DNA of 64,000 nt from Pseudomonadota bacterium (GTDB lineage: Bacteria; Pseudomonadota; Gammaproteobacteria; Steroidobacterales; Steroidobacteraceae): NCBI GenBank assembly GCA_021777555.1, contig JAJYDK010000014.1, forward strand, positions 7,511-71,510. Direction: 5' to 3'. A program made the position numbers and the translations under genes. How positions within the stretch are numbered: position 1 is the stretch's first letter; every line of letters starts with the position of its first letter. Below are positions 16,322 to 24,391 of this stretch, in pieces. A model generated the notes under the pieces. It did no database searches and was not told the origin of the DNA. It saw nothing but the letters and a program-made list of their open reading frames with translations.

Positions 16322-17413
16322 TCAGTGCGCCGGATCCTGGCGATAGGTCAGCACCACCGTGCCGTCGCTGTCCTGATGGGCTTGAAGGGGTAGGTAGCTC
16401 ACGACCGTGCTGACGAAGCCATTGACGTCATCCTCCCGGAAGACGCCGCTGATCCGCAGGTCCGCCGCCTGGGGATCGCTCACGGTGATGGGCTGCGGCA
16501 GGTAGCGGTTCATTCGCTGGATCACCTCTGCGAGACGCTCGTTGCGGAAGACGACCTCACCGCGCTCCCAGGCGGTCACACGATGGACGTCGACCCGCTC
16601 GACGCGAGGAGGTGCGCCAGAGGCCATGACCAGCTGCTCGCCCGGATCGAGCGCGATCCGAGACCAGTCGGGAGGAACGCCGGTGACGGGAACATCGGCC
16701 ATCTCGGGACCTGCGCCAAGCGCATCCCCCGGCGGCGGGAACATGAAAGGCTGTACCGGTGCATTCTGGGGCAATATGACCACGTGGCCCCGGAGCAGGG
16801 TCACCGTCAGCTTCGGCCCCATGACATTGACGTCGAACGCCGTACCGGTCGCCACGACCTTGCGGCCGTCCGCCGTCACCGTGAACGGCCGCTGAGGATT
16901 GTGCGCCACGTCGAATCGGGCCTGCCCCGTCACGAGAACCAGCATGCGCGCATCCGCTGTGTAGCGCACGGTGACCTCGGAGCTGGCATCCATTGTGATC
17001 CGAGAGCCGTCGGCCAGTCTTACGATCCGACGCTCACCCGCCCCCGTGCTGTAGACGGCGGGGCGATAGTGCCACCACAGCAACGAGGCGCCGATGGCCA
17101 GAATGACCGTCGCCGCCGTTGCCAGCCGGGCCGGCGTACGCCGCAGCCGGGCACGGATCCAGTTGCTGCGCAGCGCATTGTGCGCATGCGCCAGCGCCGC
17201 ACGCCGCAGGCGGATCACGGACGGAGAGGTCGCCTGCTCGCCGCAGAAGGCCCAGGGTCGTTGCACCGCCCTCCAGGCCTCGCCATGCGAGGGATCCTGT
17301 GCCAGCCACGCGAGCAGCTCCGCATCCCGCTCGGGCGTCTCGGTCAGTCGCACGCGCAGCGCCGCCGCGCGCTCGAGGCAGTCCGGATCGATTCGTTGCG
17401 CCCAGCCCTTCAT
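16322..17413 (-). CDS. FecR-family anti-sigma / sigma regulator
   Basis: 363 residues starting at ATG 17413, which overlaps the stop of the sigma gene (ATGA). The N-terminal cytoplasmic part (about residues 1-60, with Trp-Leu-Ala-Gln-Asp-Pro-Ser-His-Gly-Glu-Ala-Trp) is the DUF4880 segment that contacts the sigma factor. A single membrane helix follows near residues 97-115. The periplasmic FecR domain contains Gly-Glu-Arg-Arg-Ile-Val-Arg-Leu-Ala-Asp-Gly-Ser and Gly-Gln-Ala-Arg-Phe-Asp-Val. A C-terminal STN-like domain (about residues 290-345) probably meets the receptor's signalling domain. It transmits receptor occupancy across the inner membrane to the ECF sigma factor. Confidence 0.92.
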   Translation of the reverse strand: MKGWAQRIDPDCLERAAALRVRLTETPERDAELLAWLAQDPSHGEAWRAVQRPWAFCGEQATSPSVIRLRRAALAHAHNALRSNWIRARLRRTPARLATAATVILAIGASLLWWHYRPAVYSTGAGERRIVRLADGSRITMDASSEVTVRYTADARMLVLVTGQARFDVAHNPQRPFTVTADGRKVVATGTAFDVNVMGPKLTVTLLRGHVVILPQNAPVQPFMFPPPGDALGAGPEMADVPVTGVPPDWSRIALDPGEQLVMASGAPPRVERVDVHRVTAWERGEVVFRNERLAEVIQRMNRYLPQPITVSDPQAADLRISGVFREDDVNGFVSTVVSYLPLQAHQDSDGTVVLTYRQDPAH

Positions 17414-17943
17414 GGCTCGCCACACCGTGCCGCAAGATGGAGCACGGCGCGCATGACGTGCTTCTCCACGGTGCTCTGCGCGATGCCGTAGAGCGCCGCG
17501 ATGTCCTTCTGTTTCATGTTTTCCAGCCGGAAGAGAATGAACACGTTGCGCGTCAGTTCATTGAGCTCTCCCAAGGCTTGCAAAACCTGCGCCAGGTTGG
17601 CCTCACCGAGCATCACCCGCTCGGGCGAGCGTTCGTCCGCGGTGGCATCCAGAGCCTCTTCCGGATTCTCGGTCGGCTGCACCATGACCATGGCCCGCCG
17701 CGCCGCCCGACGCCGCAGATCCTTCAGCAGATTGGAGGCGACTTTGAATACGTAGCTTTCGGGCCGCTGGATCGCCTCCACCTCGCCTGCGCGCAGGACT
17801 CGCAGCAGCACTTCCTGGGTCAGATCCTCGGCATTGTCCCGGTCGCGCACCCGGCGCAGGAAGTAGCTGCGCAGCGGGCCGGAGAAGCGGGCCGCGAGCT
17901 CATTGCCAGGCCGCAGGGCGGCTTTGCCGGTGGGAGGATTCAT
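17410..17943 (-). CDS. ECF RNA polymerase sigma factor, FecI-like
   Basis: 177 residues. Region 2 is visible as Tyr-Phe-Leu-Arg-Arg-Val-Arg-Asp-Arg-Asp-Asn-Ala-Glu-Asp-Leu-Thr-Gln-Glu (about residues 28-47). Region 4 appears as Lys-Asp-Ile-Ala-Ala-Leu-Tyr-Gly-Ile-Ala-Gln-Ser-Thr-Val-Glu-Lys-His (about 147-165). It is the FecI group of extracytoplasmic sigma factors. Its stop overlaps the fecR-like start, so equal amounts are probably made. It should direct polymerase to the TonB receptor promoter when FecR and the receptor signal. Only 45 bases separate it from the transporter gene upstream on the same strand. Confidence 0.93.
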   Translation of the reverse strand: MNPPTGKAALRPGNELAARFSGPLRSYFLRRVRDRDNAEDLTQEVLLRVLRAGEVEAIQRPESYVFKVASNLLKDLRRRAARRAMVMVQPTENPEEALDATADERSPERVMLGEANLAQVLQALGELNELTRNVFILFRLENMKQKDIAALYGIAQSTVEKHVMRAVLHLAARCGEP

Positions 17944-17988
17944 CGGGTCAGTGCTTCGCTTCAGGTCAACCTACCACAATCGCCCCGC

Positions 17989-19302
17989 TCACCCCAATCG
18001 AGCGAAGCTCAGCAGCGTCAGGCTCACTACGATGGCCCCGCCGATGCGGATCGCGATCTGGGCAAAAGGCATCAGCTCCATCCGCTCGGCGGCCGTGAGG
18101 ATCGCCACCCCTCCGGTGCCCCCCTGCCCCGCATGCGTCGCGTTCACCAGCGCTGCCTCGATCGGATACAGGTTCACCTTGCGCCCCACCCAGAAGCCGA
18201 CCCCGATCAGGGTCACCACCGTCGCCAGGATCGTCATGAGGTTCGCGGGCGCCAGGGCCGCAAGGAGCTTGTCCCAGGGCGTCCAGGCCACCCCCACCAT
18301 GAACAGCAGCGGATAGGTCCCCACCTTGGCGAACATCTGAAACACCGCATCCGCTCCGATCTCGAGCTTGCGCGTCACCGACCAGCCGAGCTTCATCGCC
18401 ACCGCCAGCACCAGCATCACCACCGGCGCCGGCAGCTTCCACGCGCGAAACGTCAACTCCCCCACCAGGTACAGCGCCACCGCGGTCACCGCCCCGGCCG
18501 CAATGCTCATCACGTCCGCGTGCGGCGGCGGCTCGTCTTTTTTCAGGAACTCATCGATCTGCGCCCCAGGCTGCAGCCGGCCCTCTCCGGTCCACTGCGG
18601 CTTGCGCTTGCCCAGCCAGTTGAGCGCCCCGGCAATCAGGATCGCGAACAGGCTTCCGATCATGACCGCCGGCAGGATCTGCGCAAACTGCCCGCCAAAG
18701 CCCTGATGCAGCACCCCGGCATAGCCCAGCGACAGCGGCACCGCCCCATCGCCCACTCCCCCGGCCATCACGGGCAGCACGACGTAAAACAGCGAGTGCG
18801 CCACTCCCAGCCCGAGCGCCGCTCCCACGGCTCCACCCACGATCACCGCCGCCACCGTCCCGGCCGCCAGCGGCGCAAAGATCTTCACGAACCCCCGGAT
18901 CAACACCGTCCGGTCCATCGCGAAAACGCTGCCCACGATGATCGCCGAGATGTAGAGGAAGAGGTAATTCGAGCCCTTCGTGAAGCTCGACACCGCCCCC
19001 ACCAGATCAGGCGGCAGCACGTGGTAGTACGCCAGCGCGGACGGGAGGAACGTCGCCACGATGACCGCTCCGCCCACCATGCGCAGGCCCGGGATGCGAT
19101 GCCCGATCTCCGCGCAGATGAACGACAGCAGCAGGGTGAGGCCGATCATCATCGGCAGGTCGGTCGCCACCTCCCCGTGGCTCACGAAGTACCACAGCGT
19201 CCCGGCCAGCACGACCGCAATCGGCACCGGGACCACTCCGATGCGCCAGTCCATCAGACGCTGCCAGGACGGGACCCAGGAAGGTGTGTCGCTCAATGTC
19301 AA
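17989..19302 (-). CDS. 2-hydroxycarboxylate transporter (CitS/MaeN/CitP family)
   Basis: 437 residues with about eleven membrane spans. Both family hallmarks are present: a Gly-Gly-Val-Gly-Asp-Gly-Ala-Val-Pro-Leu-Ser loop near residue 165-175 and a Gln-Gly-Gly-Thr-Gly-Gly-Val-Ala-Ile-Leu loop near residue 400-410. These are the two re-entrant GGxG loops of 2HCT secondary transporters, which carry citrate, malate or lactate with Na+ or H+ through the inner membrane. It lies directly upstream of the sigma/FecR/TonB-receptor set in the same direction, suggesting that the surface-signalling system and this carrier could handle related ligands. Which hydroxyacid is moved is unknown. Confidence 0.9.
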   Translation of the reverse strand: MTLSDTPSWVPSWQRLMDWRIGVVPVPIAVVLAGTLWYFVSHGEVATDLPMMIGLTLLLSFICAEIGHRIPGLRMVGGAVIVATFLPSALAYYHVLPPDLVGAVSSFTKGSNYLFLYISAIIVGSVFAMDRTVLIRGFVKIFAPLAAGTVAAVIVGGAVGAALGLGVAHSLFYVVLPVMAGGVGDGAVPLSLGYAGVLHQGFGGQFAQILPAVMIGSLFAILIAGALNWLGKRKPQWTGEGRLQPGAQIDEFLKKDEPPPHADVMSIAAGAVTAVALYLVGELTFRAWKLPAPVVMLVLAVAMKLGWSVTRKLEIGADAVFQMFAKVGTYPLLFMVGVAWTPWDKLLAALAPANLMTILATVVTLIGVGFWVGRKVNLYPIEAALVNATHAGQGGTGGVAILTAAERMELMPFAQIAIRIGGAIVVSLTLLSFARLG

Positions 19303-19406
19303 ATTCCTCGAGGTCGCGGTAGACGGGACCGCTCAGGCGCGCCACCGGGGGCGCGGAATGAGCATACTAATGAGCAAGACGCCGGGGCGGTCGGAATCCT
19401 CCACTC

Positions 19407-20054
19407 TCATTCGACGAACAGGCGGTCCGCGACGAATGGATTGGTGCGCCGCTCGGCACCAAAGCTCGAGGCGGGCCCGTGGCCGGGGATGAAGCGCACC
19501 TCATCGCCGAGCGGGAACAGCCGCTCACGAATGGAGCGGATCAGGGCCTGATGGTCGCCGCGGGGAAAGTCGGTCCGTCCGATCGACCCCGCGAACAGGA
19601 CATCGCCCACCCAGGCGCAGCGCTGTCCGCGATGGAAGAACACCACGTGCCCCGGGGTGTGGCCGGGACAGTGCAGCACCTCGAGCGTCTCTTCGCCGAC
19701 GCTCACCCGGTCGCCATCCTCGAGCCAGCGGTCGGGCTCGAAGGACTCGGCCGGCGGAAAACCGAACTGCGCGGCCGCCGCCGGCAGCGCCTCGATCCAG
19801 AACCGGTCTTCGCGCTGCGGGCCTTCCACCGGCAGGCCTCGCTCTCGAGAGAGCCGCGCGGTGGCCGCACAATGATCGAGATGCGCATGGGTCAGCAGGA
19901 TCTTGGTCAACACCAGCTTGCGCCGCTCGGCCTCACCCAACACCCGCTCGAGATCCCCGCCCGGATCGATCACGGCGGCCCGCCCCCGCTCATCCCATAC
20001 GAGTGAGCAGTTCTGTTGGAATGGGGTGACCGGTATGATGAGCGAGTGAAGCAC
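19407..20054 (-). CDS. metallo-beta-lactamase-fold hydrolase, glyoxalase II-like (YcbL type)
   Basis: 215 residues, the length of the short YcbL-like members. Residues 55-61 read THAHLDH, the zinc-binding motif. Further ligands are Cys-Pro-Gly-His-Thr-Pro-Gly-His, Gly-Asp-Val-Leu-Phe-Ala-Gly-Ser-Ile-Gly-Arg-Thr-Asp, and Pro-Gly-His-Gly near the C-terminus. The family hydrolyses thioesters such as S-lactoylglutathione, but the glutathione-binding C-terminal domain of true GloB is missing, so the substrate may differ. It is followed after 5 bases on the minus strand by no gene of related function; a GT9 gene ends just upstream in coordinate order. Confidence 0.88.
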   Translation of the reverse strand: MLHSLIIPVTPFQQNCSLVWDERGRAAVIDPGGDLERVLGEAERRKLVLTKILLTHAHLDHCAATARLSRERGLPVEGPQREDRFWIEALPAAAAQFGFPPAESFEPDRWLEDGDRVSVGEETLEVLHCPGHTPGHVVFFHRGQRCAWVGDVLFAGSIGRTDFPRGDHQALIRSIRERLFPLGDEVRFIPGHGPASSFGAERRTNPFVADRLFVE

Positions 20055-20059
20055 GGAGG

Positions 20060-21079
20060 TCAGGACAGCAGCTGCGCGACCCGCTCGGCCACCGCGCCGG
20101 GGTCCTCATCGCGGGCGGCGACGGCGCAGCTCCTGCCGCGACGCGGAGCATAGAGCTCCGGCAGGGTCACTTTGAAGAGACCGACGGTGAGCGCATCCGT
20201 CGCGGCGCCGAGATGCATGAGCCCCGAATCGGCGCACACGAAACAGCCGGCCGCCTCGATGAGCGCGGCCACCTGCCGGATCCGGTGCGAGGCGTAGCCG
20301 GGGAGCTCGGGAAGCGATGCGGCTCCGCCGGGCGGGCGGATCTCGATGAGGCGCGCGGCGGGCAGGCGCGCGAGCAGCTTGCGGCCCATGCCGCGCCACC
20401 ACTCGACCGGGAAGCGCTTGGCGCCGGTGGCATGGGTGGCGAGCGCGACCACGGGCCCCGAATGCCCCTTGCCGAGCAGCTTCTCGAGCGCACCGCGACC
20501 CGCCGCGCGCTCCGCCTCGCTCAGGCGGATGCTGAGCCTGGCGTCATCCACACGAGCGGTGTCGACATCGAGGTCGAGGACCGTGCGGCGCAGCAGATAC
20601 ACCGGATACGCGCCCATGTGCCGCGGCGCGCCTTCGAACGGGATGCTGACATCAACGCCCTGGCGCCTGCGCGGTTGCGTGAAACCGATTTTCATCCGCG
20701 CATCGAGCCAGCGGGTGAGGAATCGCGCCGTCCAGGAATTCGGGCTGGGATCGAGGATGATGTCATAGCGGGTCCGGTGCACCCCCCGCAAGGTGAGCAG
20801 GTAGCGCAGCGGATGGCGCACGCCCCGGAACGGCAGCTGATGCACCCGGCGGACGCTCGGAAACCCCTGGAACACCTCGGATGCCGCCGGACAAGCCGAA
20901 AGGATGTCCACCCTGGCGCCCGGCAGCGTGGCCTCGATTTCTTCGACGAGCGGCGTCATCAGCACCGTATTGCCGAGCCGGGTATTGGGACGGCAGATGA
21001 GGATGGAGGGGGCGGCGCCCACGGCTGGGCGGACGCCGGGCGTGTGGGGCGGTGCAGGAAGCGGTTCGGCCGGCGGCAT
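20060..21079 (-). CDS. glycosyltransferase family 9 (heptosyltransferase-like)
   Basis: 339 residues from ATG 21079; the open frame begins at 21196, but its first 39 residues overlap the neighbouring gene and look non-coding. The N-terminal Ile-Leu-Ile-Cys-Arg-Pro-Asn-Thr-Arg-Leu-Gly-Asn-Thr-Val-Leu-Met-Thr-Pro-Leu is the GT9 signature of WaaC/WaaF heptosyltransferases (acceptor-side Asp replaced by Asn). Near residue 255 Gly-Cys-Phe-Val-Cys-Ala-Asp-Ser-Gly-Leu-Met-His-Leu-Gly-Ala-Ala forms the nucleotide-sugar site. It probably adds a heptose to the inner core of lipopolysaccharide in the cytoplasm, along with the WaaE-like enzyme elsewhere in the window. Confidence 0.85.
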   Translation of the reverse strand: MPPAEPLPAPPHTPGVRPAVGAAPSILICRPNTRLGNTVLMTPLVEEIEATLPGARVDILSACPAASEVFQGFPSVRRVHQLPFRGVRHPLRYLLTLRGVHRTRYDIILDPSPNSWTARFLTRWLDARMKIGFTQPRRRQGVDVSIPFEGAPRHMGAYPVYLLRRTVLDLDVDTARVDDARLSIRLSEAERAAGRGALEKLLGKGHSGPVVALATHATGAKRFPVEWWRGMGRKLLARLPAARLIEIRPPGGAASLPELPGYASHRIRQVAALIEAAGCFVCADSGLMHLGAATDALTVGLFKVTLPELYAPRRGRSCAVAARDEDPGAVAERVAQLLS

Positions 21080-21115
21080 CCGTGCATTTTGAACGATGTT
21101 CTTCCCTCGGAACAG

Positions 21116-21137
21116 GGGAGATCCTCCCTCGCGAGGG
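21116..21137. repeat. tandem short palindromes between two genes
   Basis: GGGAG-ATC-CTCCC (21116-21128) overlaps the 12-bp palindrome CCCTCGCGAGGG (21126-21137). They lie 21 bases after the stop of the His/Trp-rich gene on the minus strand and could act as its terminator or as alternative mRNA folds. No T run follows. Confidence 0.35.
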
Positions 21138-21158
21138 CAGCAGCCGCCCGCCCCGGCC

Positions 21159-22025
21159 TCAGCGCGAAGGCATCCGCACGCTGTAGCCACGCGCATTCAG
21201 ACAGGCGGTCAATGCGCGCCGATAGCCGTCCCGCTGGGCCGATGAGGCGTGCGCGTCCTGCTGCGAGTTGATCGGATCGAAGCCCGACTGGCCGACGGCC
21301 CACTGGTGGCAGGCGTACCGGTCGTTCGCGGTCTGCTGTTGGCTTTGCCCCTTGCGCGGAATCACCTGCAGACTCAGCACGCCGGATGAGCTTTCCGCGG
21401 CCGAGGGAGGCGCGCCTGGCCGGCGCGCGGCGACCGGCGGGGGATCGGCCAGCACGTAGCCGCCGTAATTCGGGCTCCAGATGTAGTAGACCCGATTCAC
21501 GTAGTAGTACGGGACGTCCCCGAACCAGAGGGTGACCGCCCCGTAGGGCACGGTCGGCAGGTACCAGGGGTAGTCCCAGTCATAATCGACCGGCGGCCAA
21601 TACGCCCCGTCCCAGTCGCCACCGACCCACAGTCCTCCGCTCCAATACCGGTCATCCCAGTCGCCGCCGCGCCAGTGCCCGTCCCAATCGCCATGCCAGC
21701 CGCCCGGCCCACCGCGATGCCAGCGGTCACCCCAATCGCCCGAGTGCCAGCGGTCGTGCGCCCAGCCCTGCCGGGGAGCCACCCCCGCGTGCCAGTGGTC
21801 TTCGCCGGGGCCGGCCGGCCTGCGAGCAGGGCTCCAGGCCCGGCCCGGGCCGTGGCCCGCAAACCCGCGGACCGGGGGATGGGCCGCGTGTCCGCCGCCG
21901 AAATGACCGCCCCAATGCCCCCCGTGCGGCGGCTCCGCCGCGGCGACCATGGGAAGTGCGCACGCGAGAACCATCGTGATGGCCCACACCGCATGCGATC
22001 GCACTCTGCACCCGGGTCTTGGCAT
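21159..22025 (-). CDS. secreted His/Trp/Gly/Asp-rich protein (DUF6515-like)
   Basis: 288 residues from ATG 22025, chosen because AGGAGAAAATC precedes it; a longer frame upstream is non-coding. A signal peptide ends near residue 30 (Val-Ala-Ala-Ala). Residues about 30-160 are low-complexity, dominated by His, Trp, Gly, Asp and Arg in repeated His-Trp-His/Gly-Asp-Trp units. A Tyr/Pro-rich block (Val-Pro-Tyr-Tyr-Tyr-Val-Asn) resembles DUF6515 proteins. The C-terminus has Asn-Asp-Arg-Tyr-Ala-Cys-His-Gln-Trp-Ala and a Gly-Phe-Asp-Pro motif seen in many short secreted proteobacterial proteins. The histidine-rich repeats suggest possible metal binding in the periplasm. Function unknown. Confidence 0.72.
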   Translation of the reverse strand: MPRPGCRVRSHAVWAITMVLACALPMVAAAEPPHGGHWGGHFGGGHAAHPPVRGFAGHGPGRAWSPARRPAGPGEDHWHAGVAPRQGWAHDRWHSGDWGDRWHRGGPGGWHGDWDGHWRGGDWDDRYWSGGLWVGGDWDGAYWPPVDYDWDYPWYLPTVPYGAVTLWFGDVPYYYVNRVYYIWSPNYGGYVLADPPPVAARRPGAPPSAAESSSGVLSLQVIPRKGQSQQQTANDRYACHQWAVGQSGFDPINSQQDAHASSAQRDGYRRALTACLNARGYSVRMPSR

Positions 22026-22107
22026 GATTTTCTCCTGAAGGGCGCCTCGGATTAGACCACCGGCGCGGCCGGGCGTTCCAGGCGGGCGCGCCCGCCCGCG
22101 AAGACGC

Positions 22108-24096
22108 TCAGCGCTCGGCGAGCGCTCCGAGCGCCTCGCGCAAGGGCCCGAGCCAGGGCTCGAAATGCCGCCATTGCTCGAGCCCCTCGGAATTGATGGG
22201 CCGGCGGACCTGCTCGGAGCTCGCCGTATGGACCCGGCGCGGGGTCTTGTGGAACTCGAGGCAGCCCGCTTCGAAGGGCAGGCCGCAGAACTCGAGGATC
22301 CGCCGCACCTGTCCCTCGACATCCGCCACCAGTTCCTCGTGCTGCACCCGCAGCACCGCTCCCGGCAGCGCGCGCTCCCAGTGATCCATGAGCTCGACGT
22401 AAGTGCGGTAGTAGCGCGCGATGTCCTCGAAGGAATAGGTGAACTGCTGCCCGGAGGCGAACAGCTGCTTGAAGTTGCTGAAGCAGCACGCCATGGCGCC
22501 GCGCCGCGCATCGATGATGCGCGCCCCGGGGAGCATCAGGCGCATCAGGCCGATGTGCCGGAAGTTGTTCGGCATCTTGTCGATGAAGCGCGGCTTGCCG
22601 GCGCGCCGGTAGAGCTGCGTATCGGTGAGATACTGCTCGCCGAAGCGCTCGAAGTCCTCGCGCGAAAGCCGCGCCAACACCGCAGGATAGCGCGAGTCCT
22701 CCTCCCCGCCCCGGCCCCGCAGCTGCTGCACCAGGCGCGGGATGTCGGAGAGCTCCATGGTGCCCTCCACCTGTGAATGCGAGGCGAGGATCTGCTCGAT
22801 GAGCGTCGATCCGGCCCGCGGCAGTCCCACGATGAAAATCGGCGCCTCGCTCGGGCAGCCCCATCCTTCGCGCTCCACGAAGAAATCGCGTGTGCACACT
22901 TCGATCTGCGCGGCCGTGTTGCGCTCGGTGTACTCTGGACGGTAGCGGCACTCGCTGCGCTTCAGCGCGTTGCCACGCTCGTAGTACGCGAACGACTCAG
23001 CGTATTGGCCGCGGTCCTCCAGAGCCTTGCCGAGCGCAAAACACAGATGAAATCGATCGGCGAGCGCGGCGCGCGGGGCGGCCTCCGCTGCGCGCATCCG
23101 CGCGATCTCCTCGTCCGTGAAGCGGTAGGTCTTGAGATTCGCAAGACTCCAGTACGCATCGCCGTAGCCGGGCCTCGCCTCGGCGGCGCGCTGATACGCC
23201 TCGACCGCCTCCAGCTGGCGTCCGAGGGTCTTCAAGGTGTGCGCAACCGACAGATGCAGCTCCGGGTGATCCGGCGTCTCGCGCAGCAGCTCACCGTAAA
23301 GCGTCAACGCCTGCTCACATTCGCCGAGCTCGGTCGAGATCGTCGCCTGCGCGGTGCGGCAGGCGCGATTGTCGGGCTCTTCCTCGAGGATCTGCCTGAC
23401 CTGCTCGCGCGCGTGGCGATGCTTGTGCCGCTGCAGCAGAACCTGCACATAGTCGAGGCGCGCCGCGCGATAGCCCGGCTCCATCTGCAGAACACCCTCG
23501 AGCAGCAGCTCGGCATCATCGAGCACCTCGAGCTTCATGCCGATCTGCGCCAACAGGCGCATGCCCTCGATGTGATCGCCGTGAGTCAGCAGGTAGCGCC
23601 GCACGAGGCTCTCGGCCGCCTCGATTTCCCCGTCGGCGAACATGCTGCGGGCCGTGACGATGGCCGCCGGCAGAGAGGCCAGCTTGGCCACATGCGCACC
23701 GGCATTGCTCGCATCCGCCTGACGCCCGCTCATCCGATAGAGCGCCTCGAGCGTCTTCCAGCTGGCCGGCAGCGCCGGATTGAGCCGCACGGCGTGCTCG
23801 AACGCCTCGATCGCGCTTTTGGCGTCGCGGCGCATCACGTGGCCGTGGCCCCTCTCCTGATACAGCCGTGAATATTCCGGGTGCAGCGATTCCAGCCGCC
23901 CGAGCGTCTCGAGCGCCTCGGCGACCTGTCCCCCGAGCCGCTGCGCCACCGCCAGCATGTAAAGCGCCTCGCGATCCCCGGGGCTCGAGGCGAGCAGCGC
24001 CTGCGCCTGGCGCTGCGCCTCCGCGAACTGCCCGCGATCCAGACACTCGCGCACCCGCGCGGTCGGGTGTGAAACGGCTGCGCCCTCAGCGTGCAT
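22108..24096 (-). CDS. TPR-repeat sulfotransferase
   Basis: 662 residues in two parts. Residues about 10-370 are tandem tetratricopeptide repeats (recurring Ala-Leu/Tyr-Gly-Pro helices, including Ala-Tyr-Gln-Arg-Ala-Ala-Glu-Ala-Arg-Pro-Gly-Tyr). From about residue 415 a sulfotransferase domain begins with Pro-Ile-Phe-Ile-Val-Gly-Leu-Pro-Arg-Ala-Gly-Ser-Thr-Leu, the 5'-phosphosulfate loop for PAPS; Lys-Met-Pro-Asn-Asn-Phe is also seen. Similar proteins are common in Steroidobacter- and sphingomonad-like genomes, where their acceptors (proteins, glycans or lipids) are not known. No signal peptide is visible, so it is probably cytoplasmic. Confidence 0.88.
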   Translation of the reverse strand: MHAEGAAVSHPTARVRECLDRGQFAEAQRQAQALLASSPGDREALYMLAVAQRLGGQVAEALETLGRLESLHPEYSRLYQERGHGHVMRRDAKSAIEAFEHAVRLNPALPASWKTLEALYRMSGRQADASNAGAHVAKLASLPAAIVTARSMFADGEIEAAESLVRRYLLTHGDHIEGMRLLAQIGMKLEVLDDAELLLEGVLQMEPGYRAARLDYVQVLLQRHKHRHAREQVRQILEEEPDNRACRTAQATISTELGECEQALTLYGELLRETPDHPELHLSVAHTLKTLGRQLEAVEAYQRAAEARPGYGDAYWSLANLKTYRFTDEEIARMRAAEAAPRAALADRFHLCFALGKALEDRGQYAESFAYYERGNALKRSECRYRPEYTERNTAAQIEVCTRDFFVEREGWGCPSEAPIFIVGLPRAGSTLIEQILASHSQVEGTMELSDIPRLVQQLRGRGGEEDSRYPAVLARLSREDFERFGEQYLTDTQLYRRAGKPRFIDKMPNNFRHIGLMRLMLPGARIIDARRGAMACCFSNFKQLFASGQQFTYSFEDIARYYRTYVELMDHWERALPGAVLRVQHEELVADVEGQVRRILEFCGLPFEAGCLEFHKTPRRVHTASSEQVRRPINSEGLEQWRHFEPWLGPLREALGALAER

Positions 24097-24391
24097 CGAG
24101 ACCCCGGCTTTTGCGTATCACGGCCATTGATGAAGAATTCTACCGCAATGCGTGCAGTCCCAGTGCGATCCCGCGAACCGGCCCGTGGACCGATCGCATC
24201 GCTTCCCGTCGGTCCGAAACAAACCTCTGCGGGAAAATCTCCTCGAAGTCCGATGAAAGACGGATCCCGTGCATCCAACACGAGGCCGTGGCCGAGGTTC
24301 TCGCTCGCTCCCCTGCGCGGGGCGCTCAGACGGTATCGGGAATCGGCTCTGGCGCGATCACCGGCTGTTCGGGGAGCGCGCGACCGAGGAC
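24097..24391. other. 295-base intergenic stretch with no clear feature
   Basis: Between the fumarylacetoacetase stop and the TPR-sulfotransferase start. A TAGAAT box on the minus strand about 50 bases before the sulfotransferase gene could be a -10 element, but no matching -35 is seen. No convincing small gene, RNA or repeat was found. Confidence 0.4.

Noticed and set aside
17119-19551. 810-codon plus-strand frame
   Set aside because: Opposite fecR, the sigma gene and the 2HCT gene. Pro/Arg/His-rich low-complexity shadow.
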